Notes: a model not told the origin generated them from the letters alone. A stretch of 64,000 nt of DNA from Variovorax sp. DXTD-1 (GCF_003984625.1 NZ_RWKH01000022.1:1-64000); one strand, 5' to 3'; numbered from the stretch's first letter, positions 24,884 to 33,158 are shown. Numbers and translations: made by a program.

Positions 24884-25282
24884 TCAACCCGCCATCCAAC
24901 CTTCGACAAAGCGCGACAACAGCTCGCGCTTTTCGCCCACTTCCGCTATCAGGTATTGCCGGGCATGCTGCTGGGCCAGTTCGCTCGCCAGGAACCATTG
25001 CTCGCGCGTTTCGCCGCCCTGCGGCGGCGGCTTGCCCCAGATGGCGCTTTCGCCGAGAAAAGCCTCCGTGACCGGCAGGCGCCCGTCGGTTCGGCCCAGT
25101 TCCGACAGGGGGTTGGTTGAGCCGCCGAGGGTCACGCGGACGTGAACGGCATCGCCTTCCACGTGGATGGATGCACCCAGCCCGCCCGCCTGGAGCACAC
25201 TCCACAGTTGTTCGGCGGAAGCGTGGCGAACCCAGCTTTCCAACGCCCGCCTCAGGCTTTCAGTGATGATTTCTTTGTCCAT
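24884..25282 (-). CDS. Hypothetical protein
   Basis: A 132-residue soluble protein of unknown family starting MDKEIITESLRRALESWVRH. It contains LWSVLQAGGLGASIHVEGDA, then VTLGGSTNPLSELGR and EAFLGESAIWGKPPPQGGE, and ends QYLIAEVGEKRELLSRFVEG. No signal peptide or membrane helix. No Shine-Dalgarno sequence precedes the ATG at 25282; ATG at 25324 and 25399 are alternatives, but they lie upstream of a dyad that looks like a promoter-region operator. It converges on the GAD-like gene, with 30 bases between the stops. Confidence 0.65.
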   Translation of the reverse strand: MDKEIITESLRRALESWVRHASAEQLWSVLQAGGLGASIHVEGDAVHVRVTLGGSTNPLSELGRTDGRLPVTEAFLGESAIWGKPPPQGGETREQWFLASELAQQHARQYLIAEVGEKRELLSRFVEGWMAG

Positions 25283-25296
25283 ACGGCAATATTTCA

Positions 25297-25311
25297 CACT
25301 TTTCCAAAGTG
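25297..25311. promoter_or_regulatory. Inverted repeat CACTTT-N3-AAAGTG
   Basis: A perfect 6-bp inverted repeat with a 3-base spacer, 15 bases upstream of the hypothetical gene start on the minus strand and flanked by two TTTCAC copies. Its position suggests an operator in the promoter region of that gene. Confidence 0.35.
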
Positions 25312-25448
25312 ATTTCACCAGCATCGGCCCTGTCCCGCGCCGAAAAGGTGATTGGCATGGCATCTTGCGGGTTGCTGTCATGCATCGCAAGAAGAACAAG
25401 AACTCCGACGACAGGGGCGCATAAGGTTTCGAAGCTCAAGCTCGTTGC

Positions 25449-25472
25449 ACCCGCCTCGGCGGGTATTTTTTT
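25449..25472 (+). terminator. Orphan rho-independent terminator
   Basis: Stem ACCCGCC / GGCGGGT with a very short loop and seven T. No annotated plus-strand gene ends upstream of it (the nearest, the GAD-like gene, ends about 600 bases away). The region 25283-25448 holds only the minus-strand promoter region and a 14-codon ORF. Confidence 0.65.
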
Positions 25473-25499
25473 GTTCCGCCGCGCGGGCTACGCTATATT
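25471..25499 (+). promoter_or_regulatory. Sigma-70-like promoter of the small membrane protein gene
   Basis: TTGTTC (25471-25476), a 17-base spacer, then TATATT (25494-25499). The expected transcription start is 6-8 bases later, at or next to the ATG at 25507, so the transcript may be leaderless. The promoter directly follows and overlaps the terminator T-run. Confidence 0.6.
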
Positions 25500-25506
25500 T
25501 CCTGTC

Positions 25507-25686
25507 ATGGAAAAGGCGTCAGACTTAGGCAAACCCACTGTTCCCATCGACCTGATCGGTCCGGAACACTGGGCCCGTTCAAGCCGCCGCAGCGGCCGCA
25601 CCACCAAGGTGATCTGCCTGATCGTCGGCGGCCTTGCAACCGCCGGGATCATCGCCTATGGCGTCTTCGGGGGCTTCAGCCGCTGA
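25507..25686 (+). CDS. Small single-pass membrane protein
   Basis: A 59-residue protein: a polar N-terminal 33 residues (MEKASDLGKPTVPIDLIGPE, then HWARSSRRSGRTTK) and one membrane helix (VICLIVGGLATAGIIAYGVF) ending GGFSR. The positive residues before the helix predict an N-in orientation. There is no ribosome binding site; the promoter spacing puts transcription start at the ATG. The upstream open frame to 25309 runs across the terminator and is rejected. Family not recognised. Confidence 0.55.
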   Translation: MEKASDLGKPTVPIDLIGPEHWARSSRRSGRTTKVICLIVGGLATAGIIAYGVFGGFSR

Positions 25687-25722
25687 GCCTCCACCCGGGG
25701 TACCGCGGTTCGCTGCGCTTTC

Positions 25723-25788
25723 GTGCCGTAAACAGTGTTTACGGCACCATCGACAACCGGGACAATCGTTCTCGTCCCCCTGTTGTCG
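25723..25788. promoter_or_regulatory. Long palindrome plus second dyad upstream of the HTH-like gene
   Basis: At 25723-25747 the arms GTGCCGTAAACA and TGTTTACGGCAC form a perfect 12-bp inverted repeat around one central base. A second imperfect dyad follows, CGACAAC (25752-25758) with GTTGTCG (25782-25788), the inner GGGAC/GTCCC also pairing. There is no T-run after the first, so it is unlikely to be a terminator. Both lie between the small membrane protein stop and the GTG start of the putative regulator. They are candidate operators, probably for that regulator. Confidence 0.5.
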
Positions 25789-25798
25789 TTTTCAAACA

Positions 25799-26188
25799 GT
25801 GCCCAATCTCACCGTCGCGCGTCGCCGCAATGCTCTTGCGCTGCACCGCCGCTTTCTTGAAGGGGCCATTGCAGCCGGCCTGCCCGCCAAGGGACTGGAC
25901 CAGGCCTTTGCCAGGAAGATCGAGATCTCCCCCAGCATGTGGAGCCAGATCAAGAGCTCGCGGCCCATCGGCGACAAGCTCGCGCGGCAGATCGAGCGGC
26001 ACTGCGAAGTGGAAGCTGGCTGGCTCGACAAGGAAGACCGCGCCTCCGAAGCGCCCGACGCGGCCGAAGAGCGCTTCATTGCGGCCGCGCGCGAGGCCTG
26101 GCGCCAGGCCAACGCAAAGGGAAAAAAAGAGCTCAGCGGCTGGCTCAAGCAGCGCGCACGCGGGCCGAGCGAAGAGCCGCAGGCCTGA
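25799..26188 (+). CDS. Small HTH-like putative DNA-binding protein
   Basis: A 129-residue protein from a GTG start (VPNLTVARRRNALALHRRFL). The region from about 15 to 75 reads like a lambda-repressor-type HTH of the kind seen in cryptic Cro/C1-like proteins: LDQAFARKIEISPSMWSQIK, then SSRPIGDKLARQIERHCEVE and AGWLDKED. The C-terminal 50 residues are charged and helical. The GTG was inferred because upstream codons in the frame do not look coding and cover the dyads; ribosome binding is not clear. It converges on the thioesterase gene with 8 bases between stops. Regulator role and target are inference. Confidence 0.6.
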   Translation: MPNLTVARRRNALALHRRFLEGAIAAGLPAKGLDQAFARKIEISPSMWSQIKSSRPIGDKLARQIERHCEVEAGWLDKEDRASEAPDAAEERFIAAAREAWRQANAKGKKELSGWLKQRARGPSEEPQA

Positions 26189-26196
26189 GTTTTTCT

Positions 26197-26655
26197 TCAG
26201 GCGGCAGCAGAAGACGGCGATGCGCGCAGGATGGCCGTGCGCAAGTCTTGCGGAATTTCCACCGCACGATGGCTCTCGAGCGAAGTCGTCACCAGCACCT
26301 GCTTCACCTGCATGCGCAGTTCGCCGCTGGCCGGCTCGAAACAACGCAGGACGAGCGACATCGAGCGTGAGCCCAGTCGTTCGACAGAAAGGCCGAGCGC
26401 GACCTGGTCGCCCATGCGGCTCACGGCGCGAAAGTCGGCTTCGAGCCGAACCGTGGGCAAGCCGATGCGCCGCTCCGAGATGAGCGCGTGGTAGTCGATG
26501 CCGAGCCCTTCGCCCACCCAGTCTTCCACCAGCCCGTTGAGCATGACGAAGTACTGCGGGTAGAACACGATGCCCGCGGGGTCGCAGTCGGAAAAGCGGA
26601 CCATCCGCGTGCGGCGGAATTCGGCCCGGGGCGCTTGCGTCTGGCTTGCGGTCAT
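26197..26655 (-). CDS. Hotdog-fold acyl-CoA thioesterase (4-hydroxybenzoyl-CoA thioesterase family)
   Basis: A 152-residue 4HBT-type thioesterase. The family motif is RFSDCDPAGIVFYPQYF, in which the aspartate before Pro is the usual catalytic residue. LGIDYHALISERRIGLP and VKQVLVTTSLESHRAVEIP are also typical. It is the last gene of the long catabolic operon, and its ATG overlaps the stop of the MarR gene by one base (TGATG). It could release an aromatic acid such as anthranilate from its CoA ester, or relieve stalled CoA intermediates. The substrate is inferred from context only. Confidence 0.88.
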   Translation of the reverse strand: MTASQTQAPRAEFRRTRMVRFSDCDPAGIVFYPQYFVMLNGLVEDWVGEGLGIDYHALISERRIGLPTVRLEADFRAVSRMGDQVALGLSVERLGSRSMSLVLRCFEPASGELRMQVKQVLVTTSLESHRAVEIPQDLRTAILRASPSSAAA

Positions 26656-27182
26656 CAGCCCTCCTCGCCCGAGGGCTCGCTGCGCATCACGTGCACACGC
26701 AGTTGGCCGAGCTGTGCATGCATCTGCTTCACGGTCTTCATGTCGAGGCCCGAGAACATTTCGAGAATCCATTGCTCGTGCTCCTTGGCCATGGCCTCGA
26801 AGCTGGCGCGGCCCTTGGGTGTGAGGCTCACGATCCACGAGCGTCGGTCGTCGGGGCTGTGTGCGCGCGCCACCACACCGTCGCGCTCGAGTTCGTCCGT
26901 CAGGCCGGTCACGTTGCCGCCCGTCACCATCAGATAGCGCGACAGCACGCGCATCTTCAGGCCCTCTTCGTAGCGATACAGCTGCGCCATGTAGTCGAAG
27001 CGCGCCAGCGAAATGCCGAAGCGTTCGCGCAGCCGGCGCCGAATTTCGGCCTCGATCTGCGTGGTACTTGCGAGCATGCGCAGCCACAGCTTGAGCATGG
27101 CGTGGTCTTCGCGGCCCGCGCGCGCCTCGTGGCCGAGTTCTTCGGCGTCGCTGAGCGCGGCGTGCGAGGCATCGTTGCGCAT
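26655..27182 (-). CDS. MarR-family regulator inside the catabolic operon
   Basis: A 175-residue MarR protein. The winged HTH includes FGISLARFDYMAQLYRYE, LKMRVLSRYLMVTGGNVTGL, TDELERDGVVARAHSPDDRR and SWIVSLTPKGRASFE (DxRxxxvxLT wing). The N-terminal 25 residues are a charged extension. Its ATG overlaps the SDR stop (TAATG) and its own stop overlaps the thioesterase ATG. It is one of two MarR genes in the cluster; the other is divergent from iorA. As I recall, the published Variovorax auxin locus also contains two MarR regulators, one being the main repressor released by indole-3-acetate. Which copy corresponds cannot be settled here. Confidence 0.9.
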   Translation of the reverse strand: MRNDASHAALSDAEELGHEARAGREDHAMLKLWLRMLASTTQIEAEIRRRLRERFGISLARFDYMAQLYRYEEGLKMRVLSRYLMVTGGNVTGLTDELERDGVVARAHSPDDRRSWIVSLTPKGRASFEAMAKEHEQWILEMFSGLDMKTVKQMHAQLGQLRVHVMRSEPSGEEG

Positions 27183-27958
27183 TACATGACCTCCCCGCCG
27201 GAAACCGATACCGACTGCCCGGTGACGGAGGCCGCGCCCTCGCCGCACAGCCAGCGCACTGCATCGGCCACCTCGGCGGGCTGCACGATGCGCCGCTGCG
27301 GATTGACGTTGGAAAACTCGGCCAGCGCATCGGCTTCGCTGCGGCCAGTCTTGCCGACCACGTTGGCGACGCTCGCGCGCAGGATATCGGTGTCGGTGTA
27401 GCCGGGGCATACCGCGTTCACCGTCACGCCCTTGCGGGCCACTTCGAGCGCAAGCGAGCGCGTAAGGCCGATCACGCCGTGCTTGGCCGCCGTGTAGGCG
27501 GCTACATAGGCGTAGCCCTTCTGGCCGGCGGTACTCGCAATGTTGACGATGCGGCCCCAGCCCGCCTCGAGCATGTCGGGCAGTGCCGCCTGCGCGCACA
27601 AGAAGCAGCCCGTCAGGTTGACCGACAGCATGCGCTGCCAAAGCTCGACCGAGGTCTTGAGAAAAGGAGCGCTTTCCGCGGCGCCGGCGTTGTTCACCAG
27701 GATTGCGATGGGCCCTCGCCCGGCGCGTGCCTGCGCGAAGGCCGCCTGCACCGCTCGCGCATCGGCCACGTCGGCGGCGACGACGCCGTGGCCCTGGCCC
27801 GGTAGCGAAGCGGCCACGCGCTGGAGCGAATCGATGTCGCGCCCGAGCAAGGTCAGCGTGGCGCCTTCGGCGGCGAGGGTGCGGGCGATTTCGGCTCCGA
27901 TGCCGCGCGCGGCGCCAGTCACCAGGGCGTGGCGGCCGCTCAATGGATTTGCATGCAT
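27182..27958 (-). CDS. SDR family dehydrogenase (3-hydroxyacyl-CoA dehydrogenase-like)
   Basis: A 258-residue classical SDR. TGAARGIGAEIA is the cofactor loop, AADVADARAV the aspartate region, LVNNAG the structural motif, and VNIASTAG with AAYTAAKHGVIG gives the Ser-Tyr-Lys triad. CPGYTDTDI is typical of BadH and 2-hydroxyacyl/3-hydroxybutyrate dehydrogenase-like SDRs. All catalytic residues are present. A 41-base gap separates it from the upstream ligase gene, one of the larger gaps in the operon. The role in the pathway, an alcohol/ketone step on a CoA or free-acid intermediate, is inferred. It may correspond to the IacE-like SDR of other auxin loci, but so may the SDR at 38594. Confidence 0.88.
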   Translation of the reverse strand: MHANPLSGRHALVTGAARGIGAEIARTLAAEGATLTLLGRDIDSLQRVAASLPGQGHGVVAADVADARAVQAAFAQARAGRGPIAILVNNAGAAESAPFLKTSVELWQRMLSVNLTGCFLCAQAALPDMLEAGWGRIVNIASTAGQKGYAYVAAYTAAKHGVIGLTRSLALEVARKGVTVNAVCPGYTDTDILRASVANVVGKTGRSEADALAEFSNVNPQRRIVQPAEVADAVRWLCGEGAASVTGQSVSVSGGEVM

Positions 27959-27999
27959 ACCTGAAATGTTTAGTTCTGAACGATTCTAGCGAATGTGGC

Positions 28000-29598
28000 T
28001 TATCGCCTGTTCAGCGCACGGTCCCAGGTCTGCGCGCCGACCCCGCGGTCGCGCAGCTTGAACTTCTGCACCTTGCCGTTCTCGGTGCGCGGCAGGTCGG
28101 GCAGCACATCGACGTAGCGAGGCACCGCAAAGTACGGCAGGCGGCTTTCGCAGAAGCTCATCAGTTCCAGCGGATCGATGCGCTCGCCCTCGCGCGGCAC
28201 CAGCGCGGCCATGACCTCGTCTTCAGCCAGTTCGGAACGCACCGGGTATACCGCGCAGGACGCAACACTGCGATGGCTCAGCAGCACCTGCTCGACTTCG
28301 AACGAAGAAATGTTTTCGCCGCGCCTGCGGATCGCATCCTTGATGCGGTCGACAAACCTGAAGGCTCCGTCGGCGTCGCGCACCACGCGGTCGCCGGTGT
28401 GAAACCAGAGATTGCGCCAGGCCTCCACCGTCTTCTCGGGCATGTTGAAGTAGCCGCTTGCGAAGGCATGGGGCTCGTCCGCGCGCAGCAGCAGCTCGCC
28501 GGCTTCTCCGGCGGGCAGCTCCGCATCGCCTTCATCGGCAACACGCGCCTGGAAGCCGGGCCGCAGCCACCCCATGACGCCGCCGCGCGGCGAATCGGGC
28601 GCGGTGGCAATGGCAAAGTTGGTCTCGGTGGAACCATAGCCCTCAAGCAGGCGCACGCCGGTGCGTTCGAAAAACGCCTTGCCGGCGGCATCGGGCACAC
28701 CGGGCCCGAGGCCGATCCGCACGCGATGGTTGCGCTCGCCCTCGCCCGCGGGTTGCGCAAGCAGAATCGGCACCATGGCACCCAGCAGGTAGACCACGGT
28801 GGCGCCATTCGCATGCATCGCAGGCCAGAAGCCCGAGGCCGAGAAGCGCGTTTCAAAGACAACCTCTGAGCCCGTCAGCGCGGCTTGCGCAAAGGTGTTG
28901 AGCGCATTGATGTGAAAGAGCGGCAGCGTGGTGCACAGCACGTCGTCCGCCGCCACGCCGAGCACCTCGGCGCTGTTCACGCCCCACCAGAAATACTGCG
29001 CATGCGGGCAGACCACGCCCTTGGCCGGGCCCGTGGTGCCCGAGGTATACAGAATGGCGAGCGGGTCGCCGGGCTGCACGTCGGCCGGCGCAGCGGGCGG
29101 GCTGCCGGAGGGATACGCCAGCACGCGCACGCTGGCCGGTGCGAGCCACGCGGCGGGTTCGCCGCCGGCCGCCTCGCCGACGATCCAGATTTCCTTGAGC
29201 TTCGTTCGCCCGAGGTCCGCGGCCTGCAGGCGGCTCAGAAAACCGGCTTCGATGACCAGCAGCTTCGCTTCGCTGTGTGAAAGGAAGTACTCGATCTGCG
29301 GCCCCATGGAGGCGGTGTTGATCGGCACCGTCGAAGCGCCGATCCAACCGGCACCTAGAAAGTTTTCCAGAAACTCGATGCGGTTGCCGCACATCACGGC
29401 CACGCGGTCTCCGCGCTCGATGCCCGCTTGCGCGAGTGCCCCCGCGCGAGCGCCTGCTGCTTCTGCCGCATCGGCGTGCGACCAGCGAGAGCCCGCGATG
29501 CGCAGCAACGGGCGCGTGCCGAACATTGCCGCCTGCCGCTGCAGCATGGCCGGCAGCGTTCGCTGTGCCGGGGGCACTGCGCGCGGTTCACTCGTCAT
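28000..29598 (-). CDS. Acyl-CoA synthetase (AMP-forming), ligase 1
   Basis: A 532-residue ANL-family ligase. Motifs: ILYTSGTTGPAKGVVCPHAQ (P-loop), GYGSTETNFAI (A5), WFHTGDRVVRDADGAFRFVD (A7/A8) and RTENGKVQKFKLR (A10 lysine in NGKVQK). Related to the CaiC/crotonobetaine and long-chain ligase branch. I chose the ATG at 29598 because it starts the domain; it overlaps the 3' end of livF by 11 bases. A second, different ligase lies at 42562, so two carboxylates are probably activated in the pathway, for example dioxindole acetate and an aromatic product such as anthranilate. Specificity cannot be read from sequence. Confidence 0.92.
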   Translation of the reverse strand: MTSEPRAVPPAQRTLPAMLQRQAAMFGTRPLLRIAGSRWSHADAAEAAGARAGALAQAGIERGDRVAVMCGNRIEFLENFLGAGWIGASTVPINTASMGPQIEYFLSHSEAKLLVIEAGFLSRLQAADLGRTKLKEIWIVGEAAGGEPAAWLAPASVRVLAYPSGSPPAAPADVQPGDPLAILYTSGTTGPAKGVVCPHAQYFWWGVNSAEVLGVAADDVLCTTLPLFHINALNTFAQAALTGSEVVFETRFSASGFWPAMHANGATVVYLLGAMVPILLAQPAGEGERNHRVRIGLGPGVPDAAGKAFFERTGVRLLEGYGSTETNFAIATAPDSPRGGVMGWLRPGFQARVADEGDAELPAGEAGELLLRADEPHAFASGYFNMPEKTVEAWRNLWFHTGDRVVRDADGAFRFVDRIKDAIRRRGENISSFEVEQVLLSHRSVASCAVYPVRSELAEDEVMAALVPREGERIDPLELMSFCESRLPYFAVPRYVDVLPDLPRTENGKVQKFKLRDRGVGAQTWDRALNRR

Positions 29599-30319
29599 CG
29601 TGCGTGCCTCCGCCAAGATAGGTGGCCTGCACACGCGGGTCGCTCGCCAGCTCGGCCGAAGCGCCCGACAGTGCGATCTCGCCGGTTTCCAGCACGTAGC
29701 CCTGGTCCGAGGTTTCAAGCGCCGCGCGCGCGTTCTGCTCCACCAGCAGGATCGACACGCCGTCTTCGCGCAGCTTGCGCACGATGGTCAGAATGTCCCG
29801 CACGATGAGTGGCGCAAGGCCGAGGCTAGGCTCGTCGAGCATCAACAGGCGCGGCGCCGACATGAGTGCCCGCCCCACCGCCAGCATCTGCCGCTCGCCG
29901 CCCGAGAGCGTGTCGGCGCGCTGCGCGCGGCGCTCCGCGAGCCGCGGAAAGCGGTCGTACACCGATTGCAGCCGCTTCTTCATCGCATCGCCTCGCAGCC
30001 GCTTGGCATAGGCGCCGAGCTGCAGGTTGTCGAGCACGGTGAGCTCGCCGAACAATTCGCGCTTCTCGGGCACGAGGCACAGGCCGCGCTCCACGCGCGC
30101 CTCCACATCGAGCCCTTGCAGGTCTTCGCCTTCGAAGCGCAGCGTGCCCTTGCAAGGCAGCAGGCCCATGGCCGCGGCCAGCAGCGTGGTCTTGCCCGCA
30201 CCGTTCGGGCCGATCACCGAGATGATCTGCCCGGGCTGCAGGTCGAGCGAAACGCCGCGCACCGCCTCCACCTGCCCGTAAGACACATGCAGATCGCCAA
30301 TCTCCAGCATCGCGGTCAT
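29588..30319 (-). CDS. livF: Branched-chain-type ABC transporter ATPase LivF
   Basis: A 243-residue LivF-type ATPase. Walker A is IGPNGAGKTTLLAAA, the Q-loop region is LVPEKRELFGELTVLDNL, the ABC signature LSGGERQMLAVGRAL, Walker B RLLMLDEPSLGL, and the H-loop position is ILLVEQNA with glutamine, as usual in LivF. The first ATG overlaps the LivM-LivG fusion stop by 4 bases. It pairs with the LivG half of the fusion to energise import of a carboxylate or amino-acid-like substrate. In this operon, an aromatic acid such as indole-3-acetate is a likely cargo. Confidence 0.94.
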   Translation of the reverse strand: MTAMLEIGDLHVSYGQVEAVRGVSLDLQPGQIISVIGPNGAGKTTLLAAAMGLLPCKGTLRFEGEDLQGLDVEARVERGLCLVPEKRELFGELTVLDNLQLGAYAKRLRGDAMKKRLQSVYDRFPRLAERRAQRADTLSGGERQMLAVGRALMSAPRLLMLDEPSLGLAPLIVRDILTIVRKLREDGVSILLVEQNARAALETSDQGYVLETGEIALSGASAELASDPRVQATYLGGGTHDDE

Positions 30320-32106
30320 ACCACGCTCCCCAGGTAAGCCGCCTGCACACGCTCGTCGGCGCGCACCGCGGATGGCACGCCCTCCACGAGCTTGGAGCCG
30401 AAGTTCATCACCACCAGCCGGTCCACCAGTTTCATCACGAAGTCCATGTCGTGTTCGACGATCAGGATGGTCACGCCCTCCTCGCGCAGCTTGCGCAGCA
30501 GGTCGCCAAGCGCCATCTTTTCCTTGCGGCGCAGGCCCGCCGCGGGCTCGTCGAGCACCAGCAGCACCGGGTCTGCAGCCAGGGCGCGCGCAATTTCGAG
30601 AATGCGCTGCGTGCCCAGCGGCAGGCTGCCCGCGAGCTCGTGCGCGCGGTCACCCAGGCCGATGCGGTCGAGCTGGCGCTGCGCCTCCTGCAGGATCTGT
30701 TTTTCCTCGGTGCGGTCCAGCCGCAGGCCGGCCTTCAAGACGCCCGATCGCGTGCGCGAATGCGCGCCCAGCGCCACGTTGTCGAGCAGGCTCATGTGCG
30801 GCCGCAGCTTCACGTGCTGGAAGGTGCGCGCCAACCCGAGCCGAGCCACCTGGCGCTGCGGCATGCCGGCGATGTCGTGCTCCAGAAAGCGCACCTGGCC
30901 CGCGCTCATCGGCAGCGTGCAGGTCAGCAGGTTGAACATCGTCGACTTGCCCGCGCCGTTGGGGCCGATCAGGCCGACGATCTCGCCCGCATTCACCTCG
31001 AAGCTCACATCGTTCACCGCCACCAGCCCGCCGAAGCGCTTGACCGCGCCCTTCACCGACAGCACCTGCGTGCCACGCGCGGGCAGTTGCCGATGCGACA
31101 GCGGTTCAACCGCGGGTGCTTCATAGCGCGATGAATCCTGCGTGACGGCCCGGCGACGCGTCCAGCGGCGCAGCAGGCCCATGAGACCGCCTCGCGCAAA
31201 GTGCAGCAACAGAATGAACAGCGTCGCGAACGCCACCGCCTCCAGCTGCCCGGCACGCTGCGTGAGCATGGGCAGCACGTCTTGCAGGCCGTTCTTGAGC
31301 ACCAGCACCAGGGCCGCGCCCACCAGCGCACCCGCCAGTTGCCCGAGCCCGCCGGCCACTGCCATCAGCAGGTACTCGATGCTGGCCCGCACGTCGAACG
31401 GCGATGGGCTCACGAAGCGGTTCATGTGCGCGTAGAGCCAACCCGCCAGGCCCGCAAAGAGCGCGGCCGTGACGAAGAGCGTGAGCCGCACACGGTAAGC
31501 ATCCGCACCCACACTGGCCAGCAGCGTGGCACCGCCGCGCAGCCCGCGAATCGCGCGGCCTGGGCGCGACTGCAGCAGGTTGTGGCTGAACAGGCAGGCC
31601 AGCCCGACCACCACCCAGATCAGGTAGTACATCGACCGCGGATCGGCCAGCGACCAGCCCGCAAACTGCAGCGCTGGAATGTTCGACAGCCCCGTGTGGC
31701 GCCCCAGCGCATCGACGTTGCCGAAGAGCATCGCGATCGACAGGCCCCACGCAATGGTGCTCAGCGGCAGGAAGTGCCCGCCCAGCCGCAGCGTGAGCAT
31801 GCCGATGGCGAGCGCCGACAAACCGGTCAGCAGCAGCGCGAACAGAAGGCCGACCCATGGCGACATGCCCTGCGTGGTCGTGAGCCACGCCGTCGCATAG
31901 GCCGCAATGCCCACGAAGGCCGCCTGGCCGAAAGAGGTTGCGCCACCCACGCCGGTGAGCAGCACCAGCCCGAGCGCCACCAGCGCGCCGATGCCGATGT
32001 CGTTGAGCAGCGAAACCGTGAAGCTGCCCGCCACCGCCGGCACCAGCGCCAGCACGACGACCACCAGGGCGATCCAGCCCATGCGTTTGCGGTTGCCGTT
32101 CATCAT
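30316..32106 (-). CDS. livM-livG: Fused LivM permease - LivG ATPase of the ABC importer
   Basis: A 596-residue fusion. Residues 1-315 are a LivM-type permease with about eight membrane helices and the signature LLTGVGGATSFGQAAFVGIA. Residues 316-345 are a polar linker. Residues 346-596 are a LivG-type ATPase: Walker A LIGPNGAGKSTMFNLLT (about 379-395), the ABC signature LGTQRILEIARALA (LPLGTQR in place of LSGGQ), Walker B PVLLVLDEPAAGL, and H-loop ILIVEHDMDFV. Such fusions occur in other HAAT transporters, so it is not a sequencing artefact. Stop overlaps livF; start (ATGATG) overlaps the livH stop. Confidence 0.94.
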   Translation of the reverse strand: MMNGNRKRMGWIALVVVVLALVPAVAGSFTVSLLNDIGIGALVALGLVLLTGVGGATSFGQAAFVGIAAYATAWLTTTQGMSPWVGLLFALLLTGLSALAIGMLTLRLGGHFLPLSTIAWGLSIAMLFGNVDALGRHTGLSNIPALQFAGWSLADPRSMYYLIWVVVGLACLFSHNLLQSRPGRAIRGLRGGATLLASVGADAYRVRLTLFVTAALFAGLAGWLYAHMNRFVSPSPFDVRASIEYLLMAVAGGLGQLAGALVGAALVLVLKNGLQDVLPMLTQRAGQLEAVAFATLFILLLHFARGGLMGLLRRWTRRRAVTQDSSRYEAPAVEPLSHRQLPARGTQVLSVKGAVKRFGGLVAVNDVSFEVNAGEIVGLIGPNGAGKSTMFNLLTCTLPMSAGQVRFLEHDIAGMPQRQVARLGLARTFQHVKLRPHMSLLDNVALGAHSRTRSGVLKAGLRLDRTEEKQILQEAQRQLDRIGLGDRAHELAGSLPLGTQRILEIARALAADPVLLVLDEPAAGLRRKEKMALGDLLRKLREEGVTILIVEHDMDFVMKLVDRLVVMNFGSKLVEGVPSAVRADERVQAAYLGSVV

Positions 32107-33158
32107 TGGTCCACCTCGTCTTCTTCCTCTTCGGAATGCGCCGCCATGAAGGACCGCAGCATGAGCACCGGTATGAGCAGGCTGAACACGATCACGTCCT
32201 TTAATGCCCCGCTCCAGAACGAGGCGAAGCTTTCCACCACGCCGACCGCGAGCGCACCCACGGCCGTCATCGGGTAGCTCACGAGCCCGCCGATGATCGC
32301 GGCCACGAATGCTTTCAGGCCGATGATGAAACCCGAGTCGTAGTACATGGTCGTTACCGGTGCGATCAGCACACCGATGAGACCGGCAAGCAGCGAGGCA
32401 CAGCCGTAGGCCAGCAGCGCGGTGCGTACCGGCCGGATGCCGACCAGCCGCGCGCCCACCCGATTCACCGCCGTGGCGCGCAGCGCCTTGCCGGCCACCG
32501 TGCGCTCGAACACCAGGAAGAACAGCCCGCTCAGCACAATGGCCGCGCCCACCATCAGCACCACCTGGCCGCTGACGGTGAACCCGTCGCCCAGCGTGAA
32601 CACCGCGCTTGTGAGCGGCGTGGTGCGCGAGCCTTCAGGGCCGAAGAACAACAGGCCCAGGCCCGAGAGCAGGAAGTGCAGCGCCAGCGAAACGATCAGC
32701 AGCACCAGCACCGAAGCGTCGGCAATCGGCTGGAACACCACCCGTGCGAGCAGCGGCGCGATGGGCACCACCAGCAACACTGCCACCGCGATATGCACCG
32801 CCACCGGCACGCCCGGCCGCGCCGCGAGCCATGCAAGAACGCAGGGAATCGCGGGCAACACGCCCCACGTCAGCACCGCCTTGGGAATGCGGGCGGCTTC
32901 ACCGCGCCGCAGCAGGCTGCCGACTTCGGTTACCAACGCCAGCGCCGTGAGCACGGCAACCATGCCGATGGTCGGCGGCACGCGGCCGGTTTCGAAGGCC
33001 GCGAGCGACAGTGCGGCAAAGGCCGCGATGTCGCCGAACGGCACGAAGACCACCCGCGTGACCGAAAAGATCAACACCAGCCCGAGCCCGGCCAGCAGAT
33101 AGACGGCACCGTTGGCCAAGCCGTCGGTGACAAGGATCAGCGCCACGTCCCATGTCAT
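32103..33158 (-). CDS. livH: ABC transporter permease LivH
   Basis: A 351-residue LivH-type permease. The N-terminal LVTDGLANGAVYLLAGLGLV followed by VLIFSVTRVVFVPFGDIAAF is characteristic. About nine to ten membrane helices are predicted, more than the minimal LivH of about 290 residues because of an insert with extra helices (about 60-140). The conserved late loop is KAFVAAIIGGLVSYPMTAVG. It ends in a very acidic tail (SEEEEDEVDQ). I chose the ATG at 33158; ATG at 33153 is out of frame. It follows the first binding-protein gene by 37 bases. Confidence 0.92.
   Translation of the reverse strand: MTWDVALILVTDGLANGAVYLLAGLGLVLIFSVTRVVFVPFGDIAAFAALSLAAFETGRVPPTIGMVAVLTALALVTEVGSLLRRGEAARIPKAVLTWGVLPAIPCVLAWLAARPGVPVAVHIAVAVLLVVPIAPLLARVVFQPIADASVLVLLIVSLALHFLLSGLGLLFFGPEGSRTTPLTSAVFTLGDGFTVSGQVVLMVGAAIVLSGLFFLVFERTVAGKALRATAVNRVGARLVGIRPVRTALLAYGCASLLAGLIGVLIAPVTTMYYDSGFIIGLKAFVAAIIGGLVSYPMTAVGALAVGVVESFASFWSGALKDVIVFSLLIPVLMLRSFMAAHSEEEEDEVDQ

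Noticed and set aside
25380..25424. 14-codon basic peptide gene
   Set aside because: No ribosome binding site and too short to support; mentioned only as part of a possible small RNA.
26183..26202. GCCTGA/TCAGGC hairpin as a terminator between convergent genes
   Set aside because: Stem of only 6 bp made by the two stop-codon regions, with T in the loop and not after the stem.
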